From Syntrophaceae bacterium (GTDB taxonomy: Bacteria > Desulfobacterota > Syntrophia > Syntrophales > Smithellaceae), in contig PLMV01000134.1 of assembly GCA_003141615.1 (NCBI GenBank), positions 903 to 52,102 of the forward strand: a DNA stretch of 51,200 bases, written 5' to 3'. How positions within the stretch are numbered: the stretch's first letter is position 1; each line of letters opens with the position of its first letter. The notes under the pieces are model-generated. The model had not been told where the DNA came from and did not search any database. It saw nothing but the letters and a program-made list of their open reading frames with translations. Below, piece after piece: positions 9,301 through 17,115 of the stretch. Position numbers and translations under genes: made by a program.

Positions 9301-9464
9301 TTCGCTCTGAACCCGACACCGCTCGTCGCTGTGATATTGAAAAAACGACGTTATCAGATATTCGTAAAAAAGTTGAAAAGCAGTTGGTTACTGAATATCT
9401 TCGCCCACTACAAGCGCCTGTCGGCATTTCACCTGTATTAAAATGTTGGATGGAACTTAACTGA
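6315..9464 (+). CDS. PLD-nuclease/SNF2-type helicase of a restriction system
   Basis: 1049 aa. Residues about 1-190 form a phospholipase-D-type nuclease domain with one HxK motif (FHAKAYI, H126 and K128) and downstream GSSNF (146-150). From about 235 a superfamily 2 helicase follows: Walker A DGVGLGKT (262-269), DEGH box (349-352), TATPINN near 394, and the C-terminal lobe with STDVLSEGLNLQDA and QRIGRIDR near 775-815. Together they suggest an ATP-driven translocase that cuts DNA. The next gene, 20 bases on, is an adenine methyltransferase of ISP type, so the pair is a two-gene restriction-modification system. The domain set resembles parts of DISARM, but the DUF1998 protein of that system is absent. 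Base composition is nearer average than the AT-rich genes to its left. Confidence 0.85.
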   Translation: MTKNASELFIVDNSDGEWKVRSYLSDWCELSKAIDIATGYFEIGALLCLKGKWQSVDRIRILMGDEVSMRTKKAFVQGLQKVVDHLDQSIEAEKLQNDFLQGVPAIVEAFRSGKIQCRVYRKDKFHAKAYITHAKTAVIGSFGLVGSSNFTFPGLSDNVELNVQIRGPEVGLLQEWYESHWENAEDITADILRTMERHTREYTPFEIWFKALDEFLRGHELTPDEWDKNNSWVFPALDKYQQDGYRKLLEISRNYGGAFLCDGVGLGKTFIGLMLIERMVVREGRRVVLFAPKAAREDVWEVEINQRLLNLNSGFVNFVIYNHTDLQRKGKWQQNIELTLKDADVVIIDEGHHFRNTGIKGKGIKEPSRYRRLQNYLHAGDRPKQIFFITATPINNSVHDFRHMIELITNANEPYFSRTLGIHNLRSHFVQLENKLLGKNKNIQLDLEFGSEIFDVEKALKTDIVFHSLVVQRSRKYVKESQLQNGANQVLFPERDKPQVIPYNLKATYGRLLVSVEKAFNKKTPLFVLGIYYPLSYWKGDKDDPDYKKWDENRQKQVVILIRTLFLKRFESSAKAFEGSCWRLMKKLLAWVTVHAETEHDKRRLDRWKLRHSELIGYIRAHQSELWPDEADEDQVEDFLDEDILNSVEKLDPEKFAVDNILDDTFDDLDQLAEFLDLLSDAKPERDDKIKALLKLLKTDPVLKNEKVIIFTEFADTAHYLEQQLTHAGITGICRIDGSSTQKQRSDIIHRFAPYYNGTSSAELLTKGKEEIRILISTDVLSEGLNLQDATRLINYDLHWNPVRLMQRIGRIDRRMNADVENRILIDHPEQKKFRQTVTFWNFLPPEELDELLKLFQRVANKTLIISRTLGIEGRKLLTPDDDYDPVKELNEQFDGTMSDTEQIRLEYNRLIKEHPELASKLPNFPLKVFSGKALPKTRSRAVFFCFRIPRPDMNLIETETGEPRWSDKAGITVWTCYDLEESHILTDTGAIAELIRSEPDTARRCDIEKTTLSDIRKKVEKQLVTEYLRPLQAPVGISPVLKCWMELN

Positions 9465-9484
9465 TAAATGAAAGGAACCATCAC

Positions 9485-12400
9485 ATGCCGTATTCGGCCG
9501 AGCAACTAAGAAAAATACACACCTTTAACGATCTACTCCACTATCTCGAAGAAAAACTCGACTGGCCGTTGCAGGAATATCAATTCGACAAACTGACCTT
9601 TGAGTATCAGCCGGAGGAATTGGGACTTAAGGAAGAAGATGCGGCAAAGGTCAGGACAATTCATCAGCTACGGCCATTGCAACATGGGCAACCTTGGGGA
9701 ATATTTTTTGTTGAATTTGAAAATAAAAAACTTCCGGTAGTTGTTTTGCGAAGAATACTGAGCCATCTGGTCGTTAAGAAACGAGCTTCCGCCAATAAAG
9801 CCGGTGAAGCCGCTTGGCATTCTGAAGATCTAATGTTCATCACTACGTTTGGTGAAGATGATAGTGCCCAGCGTGAAATTGCCTTTGCCCATTTTCATCA
9901 GTCTGCCGGTGATCTTCCGACACTGCACGTTTTGGGTTGGGATGGCGGAGATACACCGCTTAAACTTGCACATCTTGATTCTGACCTGCAACATAATTTG
10001 CGCTGGCCAGACAATACAGCGGATCATCGTGCTTGGCGGCAACAATGGTCAAGTCCATTCCGCCATAGGATCGGCCATATCATCAGCACCGCCAGCGCTC
10101 TGGCTGAAGCATTGGCTGATTTGGCCCGTGGTATCAATGGAAAAGCTATACGAATGCTGGCAGTAGAATCAGAAAACGGCCCTCTGCGCATGCTTTACAA
10201 AGCCTTTCAGACCGCTCTGATCCATGATCTTACCGAAGAGAGCTTTGCTGACACCTATGCCCAGACCATCACCTATGGTCTGCTGACTGCCGCTATTTCC
10301 CGGACTGACTGGAGCGAGGGGCGGCACGGGACATTTGTTATTGCAGAAAATGTGACCGATATGGTTCCCAAAACCAACCCATTTCTAAAGGAGATGCTTT
10401 CGACCTTTCTCAAGGTAGGTGGACGCAAAGGCGGAATTGATTTTGATGAACTCGGCATTCAGGATGTTGTGGAACTGCTGCGTGGTGATGAAACTGATCT
10501 TCCGGCAATTTTGAGGGATTTCGGAAACCGCACCCCCGGTGAAGATCCTGTTATCCATTTTTATGAGCACTTCCTTTCTGCCTACAACAAAAAACTAAAG
10601 ATTCAGCGCGGCGTCTTCTATACTCCCCAGCCTGTTGTATCCTATATTATCCGCAGTGTGCATGAGCTATTGCAAACAGAGTTCGGGTTAGAGGATGGAC
10701 TGGCTTCGACCATAACTTGGGGTGAGATGATTAAAAAACATCCTGACATGAAACTGCCCATACTAAAAGAAAAAAACCCTTCAAAGCCGGAATCCAAAGA
10801 TATACTTATTTCTCCCGAATCTCCTTTTGTCATGATTCTGGACATCGCCACCGGCACCGGCACCTTCCTGGTGGAAGTGATTGACGTCATTCACAAGACC
10901 ATGAAGGCCAAGTGGCAGAAACAGGGGAAACGTGATCAGGAGATTGTAACGCTCTGGAACGAGTATGTGCCAAAACATCTTCTCCCACGCATGTATGGCT
11001 ACGAGTTGATGATGGCGCCTTACGCCATTGCCCATATGAAGATTGGACTCAAACTATCCGAGACCGACTATAAATTCACAAGCGATGAGCGAGTGCGGGT
11101 GTATCTGACCAATACTCTGGAACCAGCCAGTGATGCGCAGCAGAAGTTGGCGGTTATCCTTCATGCACTGGCCCATGAAGCCGAGGCAGTCAATGCGGTA
11201 AAGTTGAATGTGCAGTTTACCGTGTTGGTGGGGAATCCACCATATAGTGTATATTCAAGCAATGATATACCGGCAATCCGGGCATTGATGGATGATTACA
11301 AACAAATCGATGGAGTTTTGCTAGATGAAGTCCGTATAGCGCCACTTATGGATGATTACTGCAAATTCATCCGTTTTTCCGACAACCTGATTTCGCAAGC
11401 CTCGTGCGGCCTGATTGGCATGATTACTAATCATGGGTTTCTAACAGGGCCAGTCTTCAGAGGGATGAGGTATAGCATCAAAAGACGCTATTCGGCATCA
11501 GTTTTAGACCTTCATGGTAATTATTTCCGAGGAGACCCAAGTAGAGGTGATACAAACGTATTTGAAATTAAACCCGGTGTTTGCATAAGCATTCTTTGGC
11601 GCTATTGTAGCCCAACCCAAGAAAATCTCCACTACTCAGAGCTTCGTGGCAGCTTTAAAGAGAAGCTTCAACTCCTTTCAAACACTGGTCTGGTCTTAGG
11701 CGAGATAGTCATACCTCAGCCGCCTCTGTATGCCTGGACTCGTGCATTATCTGAGAATGATGAATACATGAAATACCCATCCATTTTGGATGTGTTCTCG
11801 GTTGGCACACTCGGCATGATGACCGGTAAAGACCATTTTATGATTGCTTGGTCGGAAAAGGAAATGACCGAGCGTATTAAACGGCTAAGTGATAGACAAA
11901 TATCTGATGAATCTATCCGCAAAGAGTTTGATCTTGAAGATAGTAGGGATTGGGTGCTGAATAACGCCCGTGCTGCGGGGTTTGACCCGAAGCGCGTGGT
12001 CTCAGTCAATTATCGTCCTTTTGATGTTCGTTGGACATACTATCACAAAGACTGCCACGCAAGTCCTCAGCGCCGGGTCAATGACCCAATGCTAGCACAT
12101 CGCAACAACCTCGCATTATGCGTTCCGCGTCAACTAGCATCTTTACCATTTGAGCACTGTTTTGTGACAAACCATGTTACCGAAATGTCACTAATTTCGA
12201 ATAAAACTAAGGAAGCAAATCGAGTATTTCCATTGTATTTGACACATGGAGGTGAATCGCTATTAAGTGAGGACTCATATACAAATCTTTCAGCGGATTT
12301 TGTGCACCATTTTACGAAACTCTTGAGCTTAAATATATCGCACCGTCAACTTACTCCTGAAAACATCTTCCATTACATCTACGCCATATTTCACAGCCCT

Positions 12401-12862
12401 TCCTACCGCAGTTGTTATGCAGAGTTCTTGAAAATAGACTTCCCCCGTGTGCCGCTGACCTCCAGTTTGGAGTTGTTCCGCGTCCTGGCAAAGTTCGGCG
12501 GCGAACTGGTTGCCCTGCACCTGCTGGAATCTCCAAAGATAAATGACTTCATCACCCGCTTTACCGGCAAGGGTGATAACTCCATACCAAAGAAACCTAT
12601 TTGGAAGGACAACGCCGTTTGGATTAACACTTCCCAGCGCTTTGAAGGGGTGCCGGAAAACGTCTGGAACTTCCATATCGGCGGCTATCAGGTGTGCGAA
12701 AAGTGGCTCAAGGATCGCAAGGGCCGCACACTCTCCGATGAAGACATCGCACATTACCAGCGCATCGTCGTGGCTCTCAATGAAACCATCCGTATAATGA
12801 CAGAGATTGATCAAGTGGTTGACGTGCATGGTGGCTGGCCGAATGCTTTTAACAATTCTTAA
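9485..12862 (+). CDS. ISP-type adenine DNA methyltransferase/specificity protein
   Basis: 1125 aa. The central region is an N6-adenine methyltransferase: SAM-binding motif I DIATGTGTF near residue 453 and catalytic NPPYS near 583, preceded by the FYTPQPVVSYII block typical of type I, IIG and ISP enzymes. The C-terminal half matches the target-recognition part of ISP enzymes. The N-terminal 250 residues may include a nuclease-like or coupling fold (for example FFVEFENKKLPVVVLRRI), which I cannot confirm. Classical type ISP enzymes fuse nuclease, helicase, methyltransferase and target domain in one chain; here the helicase and a PLD nuclease are a separate upstream gene. SD AAAGGAACC lies before the ATG. 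Protects self DNA and sets sequence specificity for the partner. Confidence 0.85.
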   Translation: MPYSAEQLRKIHTFNDLLHYLEEKLDWPLQEYQFDKLTFEYQPEELGLKEEDAAKVRTIHQLRPLQHGQPWGIFFVEFENKKLPVVVLRRILSHLVVKKRASANKAGEAAWHSEDLMFITTFGEDDSAQREIAFAHFHQSAGDLPTLHVLGWDGGDTPLKLAHLDSDLQHNLRWPDNTADHRAWRQQWSSPFRHRIGHIISTASALAEALADLARGINGKAIRMLAVESENGPLRMLYKAFQTALIHDLTEESFADTYAQTITYGLLTAAISRTDWSEGRHGTFVIAENVTDMVPKTNPFLKEMLSTFLKVGGRKGGIDFDELGIQDVVELLRGDETDLPAILRDFGNRTPGEDPVIHFYEHFLSAYNKKLKIQRGVFYTPQPVVSYIIRSVHELLQTEFGLEDGLASTITWGEMIKKHPDMKLPILKEKNPSKPESKDILISPESPFVMILDIATGTGTFLVEVIDVIHKTMKAKWQKQGKRDQEIVTLWNEYVPKHLLPRMYGYELMMAPYAIAHMKIGLKLSETDYKFTSDERVRVYLTNTLEPASDAQQKLAVILHALAHEAEAVNAVKLNVQFTVLVGNPPYSVYSSNDIPAIRALMDDYKQIDGVLLDEVRIAPLMDDYCKFIRFSDNLISQASCGLIGMITNHGFLTGPVFRGMRYSIKRRYSASVLDLHGNYFRGDPSRGDTNVFEIKPGVCISILWRYCSPTQENLHYSELRGSFKEKLQLLSNTGLVLGEIVIPQPPLYAWTRALSENDEYMKYPSILDVFSVGTLGMMTGKDHFMIAWSEKEMTERIKRLSDRQISDESIRKEFDLEDSRDWVLNNARAAGFDPKRVVSVNYRPFDVRWTYYHKDCHASPQRRVNDPMLAHRNNLALCVPRQLASLPFEHCFVTNHVTEMSLISNKTKEANRVFPLYLTHGGESLLSEDSYTNLSADFVHHFTKLLSLNISHRQLTPENIFHYIYAIFHSPSYRSCYAEFLKIDFPRVPLTSSLELFRVLAKFGGELVALHLLESPKINDFITRFTGKGDNSIPKKPIWKDNAVWINTSQRFEGVPENVWNFHIGGYQVCEKWLKDRKGRTLSDEDIAHYQRIVVALNETIRIMTEIDQVVDVHGGWPNAFNNS

Positions 12863-13178
12863 AGAATAGGCGAATAAATAATAAGCGGCACCAAGATAAT
12901 ATTGTCGATCTACAGAGTATTTTTATCGACACATTGAATGTCTCAACATGATCGAAGTTGTTTGTTAGTAGTGAATTCGTTAGAAGTGACGAGACTTAAT
13001 TTGACAGTATTTGTAAAGTCAAATATTGGTGACGCATGGGAAGTGAATTGATAGTGCCGCCTAAACCAAATTTAATGGATAACCAAGACAAAGAAAGTGT
13101 ATAAAAATTATAATAAAAAAATTAGCGATTACCATCAATATTTGTTATGAACCTATTTATATACAGAATTTATAAAAA
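12863..13178. other. AT-rich spacer after the R-M genes
   Basis: No gene or remnant recognised. A TTGACA at about 13002 with TATTGG 17 bases on could be a promoter for the next gene, but the -10 is poor; TATATA just before the 13179 start is another possibility. No clear terminator. Confidence 0.3.
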
Positions 13179-14426
13179 ATGAACGAACTATATCTCCAAG
13201 ACTACATCCTAAAACAAATTTCCCGCAAATATAACCATAAGCACCATAGTAAACAACCAGCCGATGAAATAGAATTTCTTTTGGGAAGAATTACAAAAGA
13301 CTGTTTTCATGAAAGTATCCCTAACGTCGATAATCTTTTCAATATCTTACTTAAAGAAATATACATATACCCTGACTACTCAATTTGTTCCTTAATAGAT
13401 GAGTTGGAATCTTCAAAAGAATTATACCTTCCTGATGAATACGTTAAATATGCAGGTTTAATATTTGGCAGTTTAAAGAGTCGATATTTTGTTGATACTG
13501 AAGTTGATCCCATTATTTTCGAGAAAACTTGCGAAAACCTTAAGAGATTAAATCAAGAAGGCTCTCTGAAAATAAACAAAATATCCCCTATAATAAGACC
13601 AGATGTCAAAACCAAAGGCAATATTTCTGGAGCATCAATTCAATACGAATACGGCAAGTCATTCCCATTATTCAATAGGTACTATTTATTCGGTAAATAT
13701 TACCTTGAAAATTTGACCAAAAACGACATCGAAAATCTACTCGTAACAATAAAGGAAATTCAAAAAAATACTTTAGTTATAAATGAAAATAAAGTTCAAC
13801 TTCCACACGGATGGAACTTAGACTTTACCGGGGACAAGGTGAACCATCAAAGCATTCGATTAGATTGCTTAACATATTTGAAAAGAAATAATGCGATCAT
13901 AGATTTTAAAATAAATGAAACATCAGATAAATCCTTATCTGATACGCTTATCGAAGTTGAAAAAAGATTCGCAGGATTAGAGATATTTACCGGCAAGCTC
14001 TTTGAAACTAAAACCGGAAAATCTATGATAAATACGCCCCCCCTAGAAGCCGAATCTTTAAATAACATTGATGTCCACAAAAAACAAAATAAGGTCGTAT
14101 ACCGAATCACATATTCAGAGAACAATGAAATTTTGCTTAACGATAAAATACGACTGGGCAAACCGAATTTTGGCAGTGAAAATGAAGCAGTTATAGAGTA
14201 TTTGATATCCAACCCAAACAAGAAAATAGCTAAAAAAGATATTGAAGATAAAATGGAAATCAAGATAGGAAAGGATTTTCATAAAATTGTTGAGAACTTA
14301 GGTTTTACGGGTGATCTCCGAAGAATCTTTTTTAAAATTTCTAAATCTACAATCTTATTTAGAAACCCTATTACAGAAGCTGATCTTGAGAAATTAGGCA
14401 TTCCTCCTCTGGAAATCAAGAAGTAA
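13179..14426 (+). CDS. Unknown 415-aa soluble protein
   Basis: I do not recognise this protein. It is soluble, Lys/Asn/Ile-rich, without signal peptide or TM segment. The N-terminal half is helical; a middle region near residues 215-245 (PHGWNLDFTGDKVN, then LTYLKRNNAIIDFK) may be beta-rich; the last 70 residues (EYLISNPNKKIAKKDIEDKM onward) look like a small winged-helix, so DNA binding is possible. AT-rich, unlike the preceding R-M genes, which suggests separate acquisition. It lies between the R-M pair and the second integrase module. It may be an accessory defence protein or cargo of that module. No evident SD. Confidence 0.6.
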   Translation: MNELYLQDYILKQISRKYNHKHHSKQPADEIEFLLGRITKDCFHESIPNVDNLFNILLKEIYIYPDYSICSLIDELESSKELYLPDEYVKYAGLIFGSLKSRYFVDTEVDPIIFEKTCENLKRLNQEGSLKINKISPIIRPDVKTKGNISGASIQYEYGKSFPLFNRYYLFGKYYLENLTKNDIENLLVTIKEIQKNTLVINENKVQLPHGWNLDFTGDKVNHQSIRLDCLTYLKRNNAIIDFKINETSDKSLSDTLIEVEKRFAGLEIFTGKLFETKTGKSMINTPPLEAESLNNIDVHKKQNKVVYRITYSENNEILLNDKIRLGKPNFGSENEAVIEYLISNPNKKIAKKDIEDKMEIKIGKDFHKIVENLGFTGDLRRIFFKISKSTILFRNPITEADLEKLGIPPLEIKK

Positions 14427-14520
14427 CGACGTCTCATATAAAATTTCTTCTCAAGTATGTGCAATTTTCGCTTTCCTCTCGCCCAATCTTGCCCATAGAT
14501 ACCTTTTTATACCCACTGCG

Positions 14521-14556
14521 CAACAAACTGCCAAGTTTTGTGGCAGAGTTTTGTTG
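14521..14556. repeat. Inverted repeat before second integrase module
   Basis: CAACAAACTGCCA (14521-14533) and TGGCAGAGTTTTGTTG (14541-14556) are inverted copies (inner six pairs perfect, outer seven matching after a 3-base offset) around a 7-bp centre. This geometry fits a tyrosine-recombinase crossover site or an operator. It lies 10 bases before the first gene of the module and overlaps its likely promoter/SD area. Confidence 0.4.
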
Positions 14557-14566
14557 GAGCGGAAAT

Positions 14567-15067
14567 ATGACAAAAAAGAAACGCAATCATAATCCAAATC
14601 TTATTAAAGAAAAGCATTCATACTCCTTTGAGGAAATATCCGAAAAATTAAATGTTCACATCCGCACTGTTCAGATTTGGCATAAACATGGCTTAAACGT
14701 AATAGATGAAGCAAAAAAGCCTTATCTGGTCTATGGCGTAGAATTAAAGCAATTTTTAAAAGCCAAACAACAGAGCCAAAAACACCCGCTCAAAACAGGC
14801 GAGTTTTTTTGTACCAAGTGCCGTTGTGCAAGAAAAAGTCGCCCTGAAAATTTAACATTTGAAATTACCCGGAAAAAGCTTGGCAAGACATCCAAACAAG
14901 CACTTATAAGCGGAATCTGTGAGATATGCAGTCAGCCTTTGCTTCTTTTTTCCTCTGATCGGAAGGTGCGAGAATTAGAAATGAAAGGTATGCTTTCAGC
15001 GGAATGTAAGACGACACTATATGGTAATGGAGATAGCTCCTGTAACACTGACATAGAGAGGTATTAA
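14567..15067 (+). CDS. HTH plus zinc-ribbon protein of integrase module
   Basis: 166 aa from the ATG at 14567, which has GGAGCGG before it; the frame stays open further left but without a better start. Residues about 15-65 form a MerR/excisionase-like helix-turn-helix (SFEEISEKLNVHIRTVQIWHKHG). Residues about 80-130 hold two Cys pairs (FFCTKCRC and ICEICSQP) that likely bind zinc. The gene ends 3 bases before the recombinase start, so they are co-translated. Proteins of this layout are probably directionality factors or recombinase partners. Function is inferred from context. Confidence 0.7.
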   Translation: MTKKKRNHNPNLIKEKHSYSFEEISEKLNVHIRTVQIWHKHGLNVIDEAKKPYLVYGVELKQFLKAKQQSQKHPLKTGEFFCTKCRCARKSRPENLTFEITRKKLGKTSKQALISGICEICSQPLLLFSSDRKVRELEMKGMLSAECKTTLYGNGDSSCNTDIERY

Positions 15068-15070
15068 AAA

Positions 15071-16177
15071 ATGACAACGGTAAACATTAAAAATGAGATG
15101 GTAAAACGCAAATTTTTTAAATGGCTCAAAGAGGCACATGGCCGTTGCAATGCTACGGTAAATTCTATTGAAAAAGCAATATTGATATATGAAGATTTTA
15201 CCGGACTGGCGGATTTTGCAACCTTTAACTCAGACAAGGCAGTCGAGTTTAAGGAATGGCTTAAGAAAAGAAAGAACAAGAATAACCCCCTTACCCTGAC
15301 CACATATTGCACCTATTTAAGATATATGCGCACATTCTTTTTGTGGCTTGCCTGGCAACCCGGCTATAAAAGCAAAATTACCGTTGACACGGTAGATTAT
15401 CTTAAGCCTTTGGAAAAAGAAAAACGAATTGCCACGCAATATATCCCCCGCAACTTTCCGCTACAGGAATATGTGATTAAACTGGCCGGTTCCATTAACG
15501 CACGCACTGAAATTGATAAAAGAGATAGGGCAATGATTTCTTTTACCCTGTTAAGCGGGATGCGGGATAAATCCATAGTGACCTTACCGCTTGGCTGCTT
15601 TGACGAAAACGATCTCGCCATTGACCAGAACCCGAAGTTAGGCGTGCAAACGAAATTTTCCAAGCATGTACTAACCATACTCCCTGTCTTTGATGATAAA
15701 TTGCTTGGTTATTTAATTGAATGGGTAAAACTTCTAAAATCTAAAGGCTATGGCTCGCAAGACCCTTTATTCCCCCGCGCTAAAGCAGATAAGGGTATGG
15801 ATGATCTGAGTTTTGAAACCGCTTCGGAGGTTGAGCCATTTTTCTGGCAAGGCACCGGCAGAATCCGGGAAATATTTAAAAAGCGCTCTCAAGAAGCGGG
15901 GCTACCATATTACCCGCCGCATACCTTTAGACATTTAGCTTTTGATTTGGCTTTCAGAAGTTGTAAGAATGGCGAAGAAATGAAAGCCATAAGCCAGAAT
16001 TTCGGGCACGAGCATATTGCTACTATGCTTTCCTCTTATGCCAATTATCCCACGCAGAGGCTTTCGGAGATCATCAAGAGTATGGATTTTTCGGGGAAGC
16101 CAAAGGAAACACTTGTAGATCAGGTCAAAGAATTAATAAAAAAAATTGAAAAAAGAGATAATGCTTGTATGGATTGA
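15071..16177 (+). CDS. Tyrosine recombinase of second integrase module
   Basis: 368 aa site-specific recombinase. The N-terminal SAM-like/core-binding domain covers about 1-115. The catalytic domain shows the tyrosine-recombinase set: Arg165 (SGMRDKS), Lys near 198, His284-x-x-Arg287 (HTFRH), His313 (GHEH) and the nucleophile Tyr323 (SSYANY). It is intact. It differs clearly in sequence and gene neighbourhood from the tRNA-linked integrase at 36.1 kb, so it should move a different, possibly nested, unit. Flanked by an HTH/zinc protein upstream and an AlpA-like HTH gene downstream; a tandem TTGGTCAAC pair lies at 16649-16668. Confidence 0.88.
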   Translation: MTTVNIKNEMVKRKFFKWLKEAHGRCNATVNSIEKAILIYEDFTGLADFATFNSDKAVEFKEWLKKRKNKNNPLTLTTYCTYLRYMRTFFLWLAWQPGYKSKITVDTVDYLKPLEKEKRIATQYIPRNFPLQEYVIKLAGSINARTEIDKRDRAMISFTLLSGMRDKSIVTLPLGCFDENDLAIDQNPKLGVQTKFSKHVLTILPVFDDKLLGYLIEWVKLLKSKGYGSQDPLFPRAKADKGMDDLSFETASEVEPFFWQGTGRIREIFKKRSQEAGLPYYPPHTFRHLAFDLAFRSCKNGEEMKAISQNFGHEHIATMLSSYANYPTQRLSEIIKSMDFSGKPKETLVDQVKELIKKIEKRDNACMD

Positions 16178-16209
16178 AAAGTGTGAGTCGTGCGAGGGTT
16201 TACTTGGTC

Positions 16210-16596
16210 ATGCCCTCTATACCCTTTACGAAAGGACAAACTGGTCAACAGGAAATGAGAACAGAGTTTGAGCCGAAAGACATTGAAAGAATAGCAGACA
16301 TGGTGGTTGAAAAGCTGATTCCACTTATTCAGGATCAGCAACCGAAAAAGGCCCTTATTTCCATTGACCGGGATACAAAGAAAGAGAATAGAAATATTAT
16401 AAGAGAACGCAAGCCCAGAATGCTATCCGTCCGCGAATCTGCCGGATACTTGGGCATTGCCGAAAAAACCCTTCGGAATAGATCAGGCGCGAAGGCAGAG
16501 AATCCTTTTCCTGTAAAGTCAAAACACATCGGGGGGAAGGTTCTTTTTGATGTGAAGGATTTGGATGCTTATCTTGATAAATTGCCCACTACATAG
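16210..16596 (+). CDS. AlpA/excisionase-like HTH protein
   Basis: Small DNA-binding protein, 128 aa from the ATG at 16210 (a second ATG at 16255 is possible; its SD is too close). The N-terminal 60 residues are a charged helix; the C-terminal part is a helix-turn-helix of the excisionase type (LSVRESAGYLGIAEKTLRNR, then a beta hairpin GGKVLFDVKDLDAYLDKL). Such proteins bend DNA in excision or choose the target for the recombinase. Third gene of the HTH-recombinase-HTH module. Confidence 0.72.
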   Translation: MPSIPFTKGQTGQQEMRTEFEPKDIERIADMVVEKLIPLIQDQQPKKALISIDRDTKKENRNIIRERKPRMLSVRESAGYLGIAEKTLRNRSGAKAENPFPVKSKHIGGKVLFDVKDLDAYLDKLPTT

Positions 16597-16648
16597 ATAT
16601 TGTAATGTGTTGCAATATTACGCAATCATATCAAATTATTGCAATCTC

Positions 16649-16668
16649 TTGGTCAACGGTTGGTCAAC
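16649..16668. repeat. Tandem TTGGTCAAC pair
   Basis: TTGGTCAAC at 16649-16657 and 16660-16668, the inverse complement of the GTTGACCAA pairs near both island ends (798-817 and 37221-37241). Probable arm-type recombinase sites. Confidence 0.4.
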
Positions 16669-16750
16669 AGATAATTTGAACGAGCGACTTTAGAATAACT
16701 TGTGGATATATTCATAAATAAAGTAGTTTAATGTTCTTTGAAAATTAATT

Positions 16751-16870
16751 ATGGGTGGACAACAACCAGCCCGAAGTCGGTTGTAATTCACGAGAGAAAA
16801 CAAATCCCGCAAGGGAGGGATGAAACAGAGTGTCCGCTCAAGGGCGGTAGGGTGCCTAACCGAAAAATGG
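16751..16870 (+). ncRNA. Candidate structured RNA
   Basis: A GC-rich stretch in an AT-rich gene-less spacer (16597-17115) folds into several stems in a row. ACAACC (16762-16767) pairs with GGTTGT (16779-16784). CCC-GCAA-GGG (16806-16815) is capped by a GNRA tetraloop and followed by GGGAT that can pair with ATCCC. CCGC (16834-16837) pairs with GCGG (16844-16847). GGACA (16757-16761) can close the first two hairpins by pairing with TGTCC (16831-16835). A further small hairpin, TCAGTG/CACTGA, lies near 16965-16982. The multi-stem layout beside a recombinase is reminiscent of mobile-element RNAs such as HEARO/omega RNA, but no IscB gene is present. Strand is assumed from the stems and open to doubt. 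Confidence 0.4.
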
Positions 16871-17115
16871 CAATTATTTTTTGTTGCTTTCACCTACAAC
16901 TGTTTGGTGGTGGACAGTTATAAAAGTTGATGATTACTGGTCAAAGAGAGTAACGGCGGAACTCAGTGAATCGAACCACTGAAGCTTATCAAAATGCAAA
17001 AAAACGATTTGGCACACTCAAACCATCATTGGCTCAAAAAGCGCTGTGTTGTTCGATTTCACTACAGCGCATGGTTATGCATTTTTTGTTTCATATTCTC
17101 GGATGGTCCCTCTGC

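Noticed and set aside
12329-12829. 166-aa minus-strand frame under the methyltransferase gene
   Set aside because: Antisense to a conserved coding region with no recognisable features.
6315-12862. DISARM or BREX system
   Set aside because: Neither the DISARM DUF1998 gene nor BREX PglZ/BrxC genes are present; only PLD/helicase and methyltransferase parts are shared.
16597-17115. Retron
   Set aside because: Structured RNA present but no reverse transcriptase nearby.
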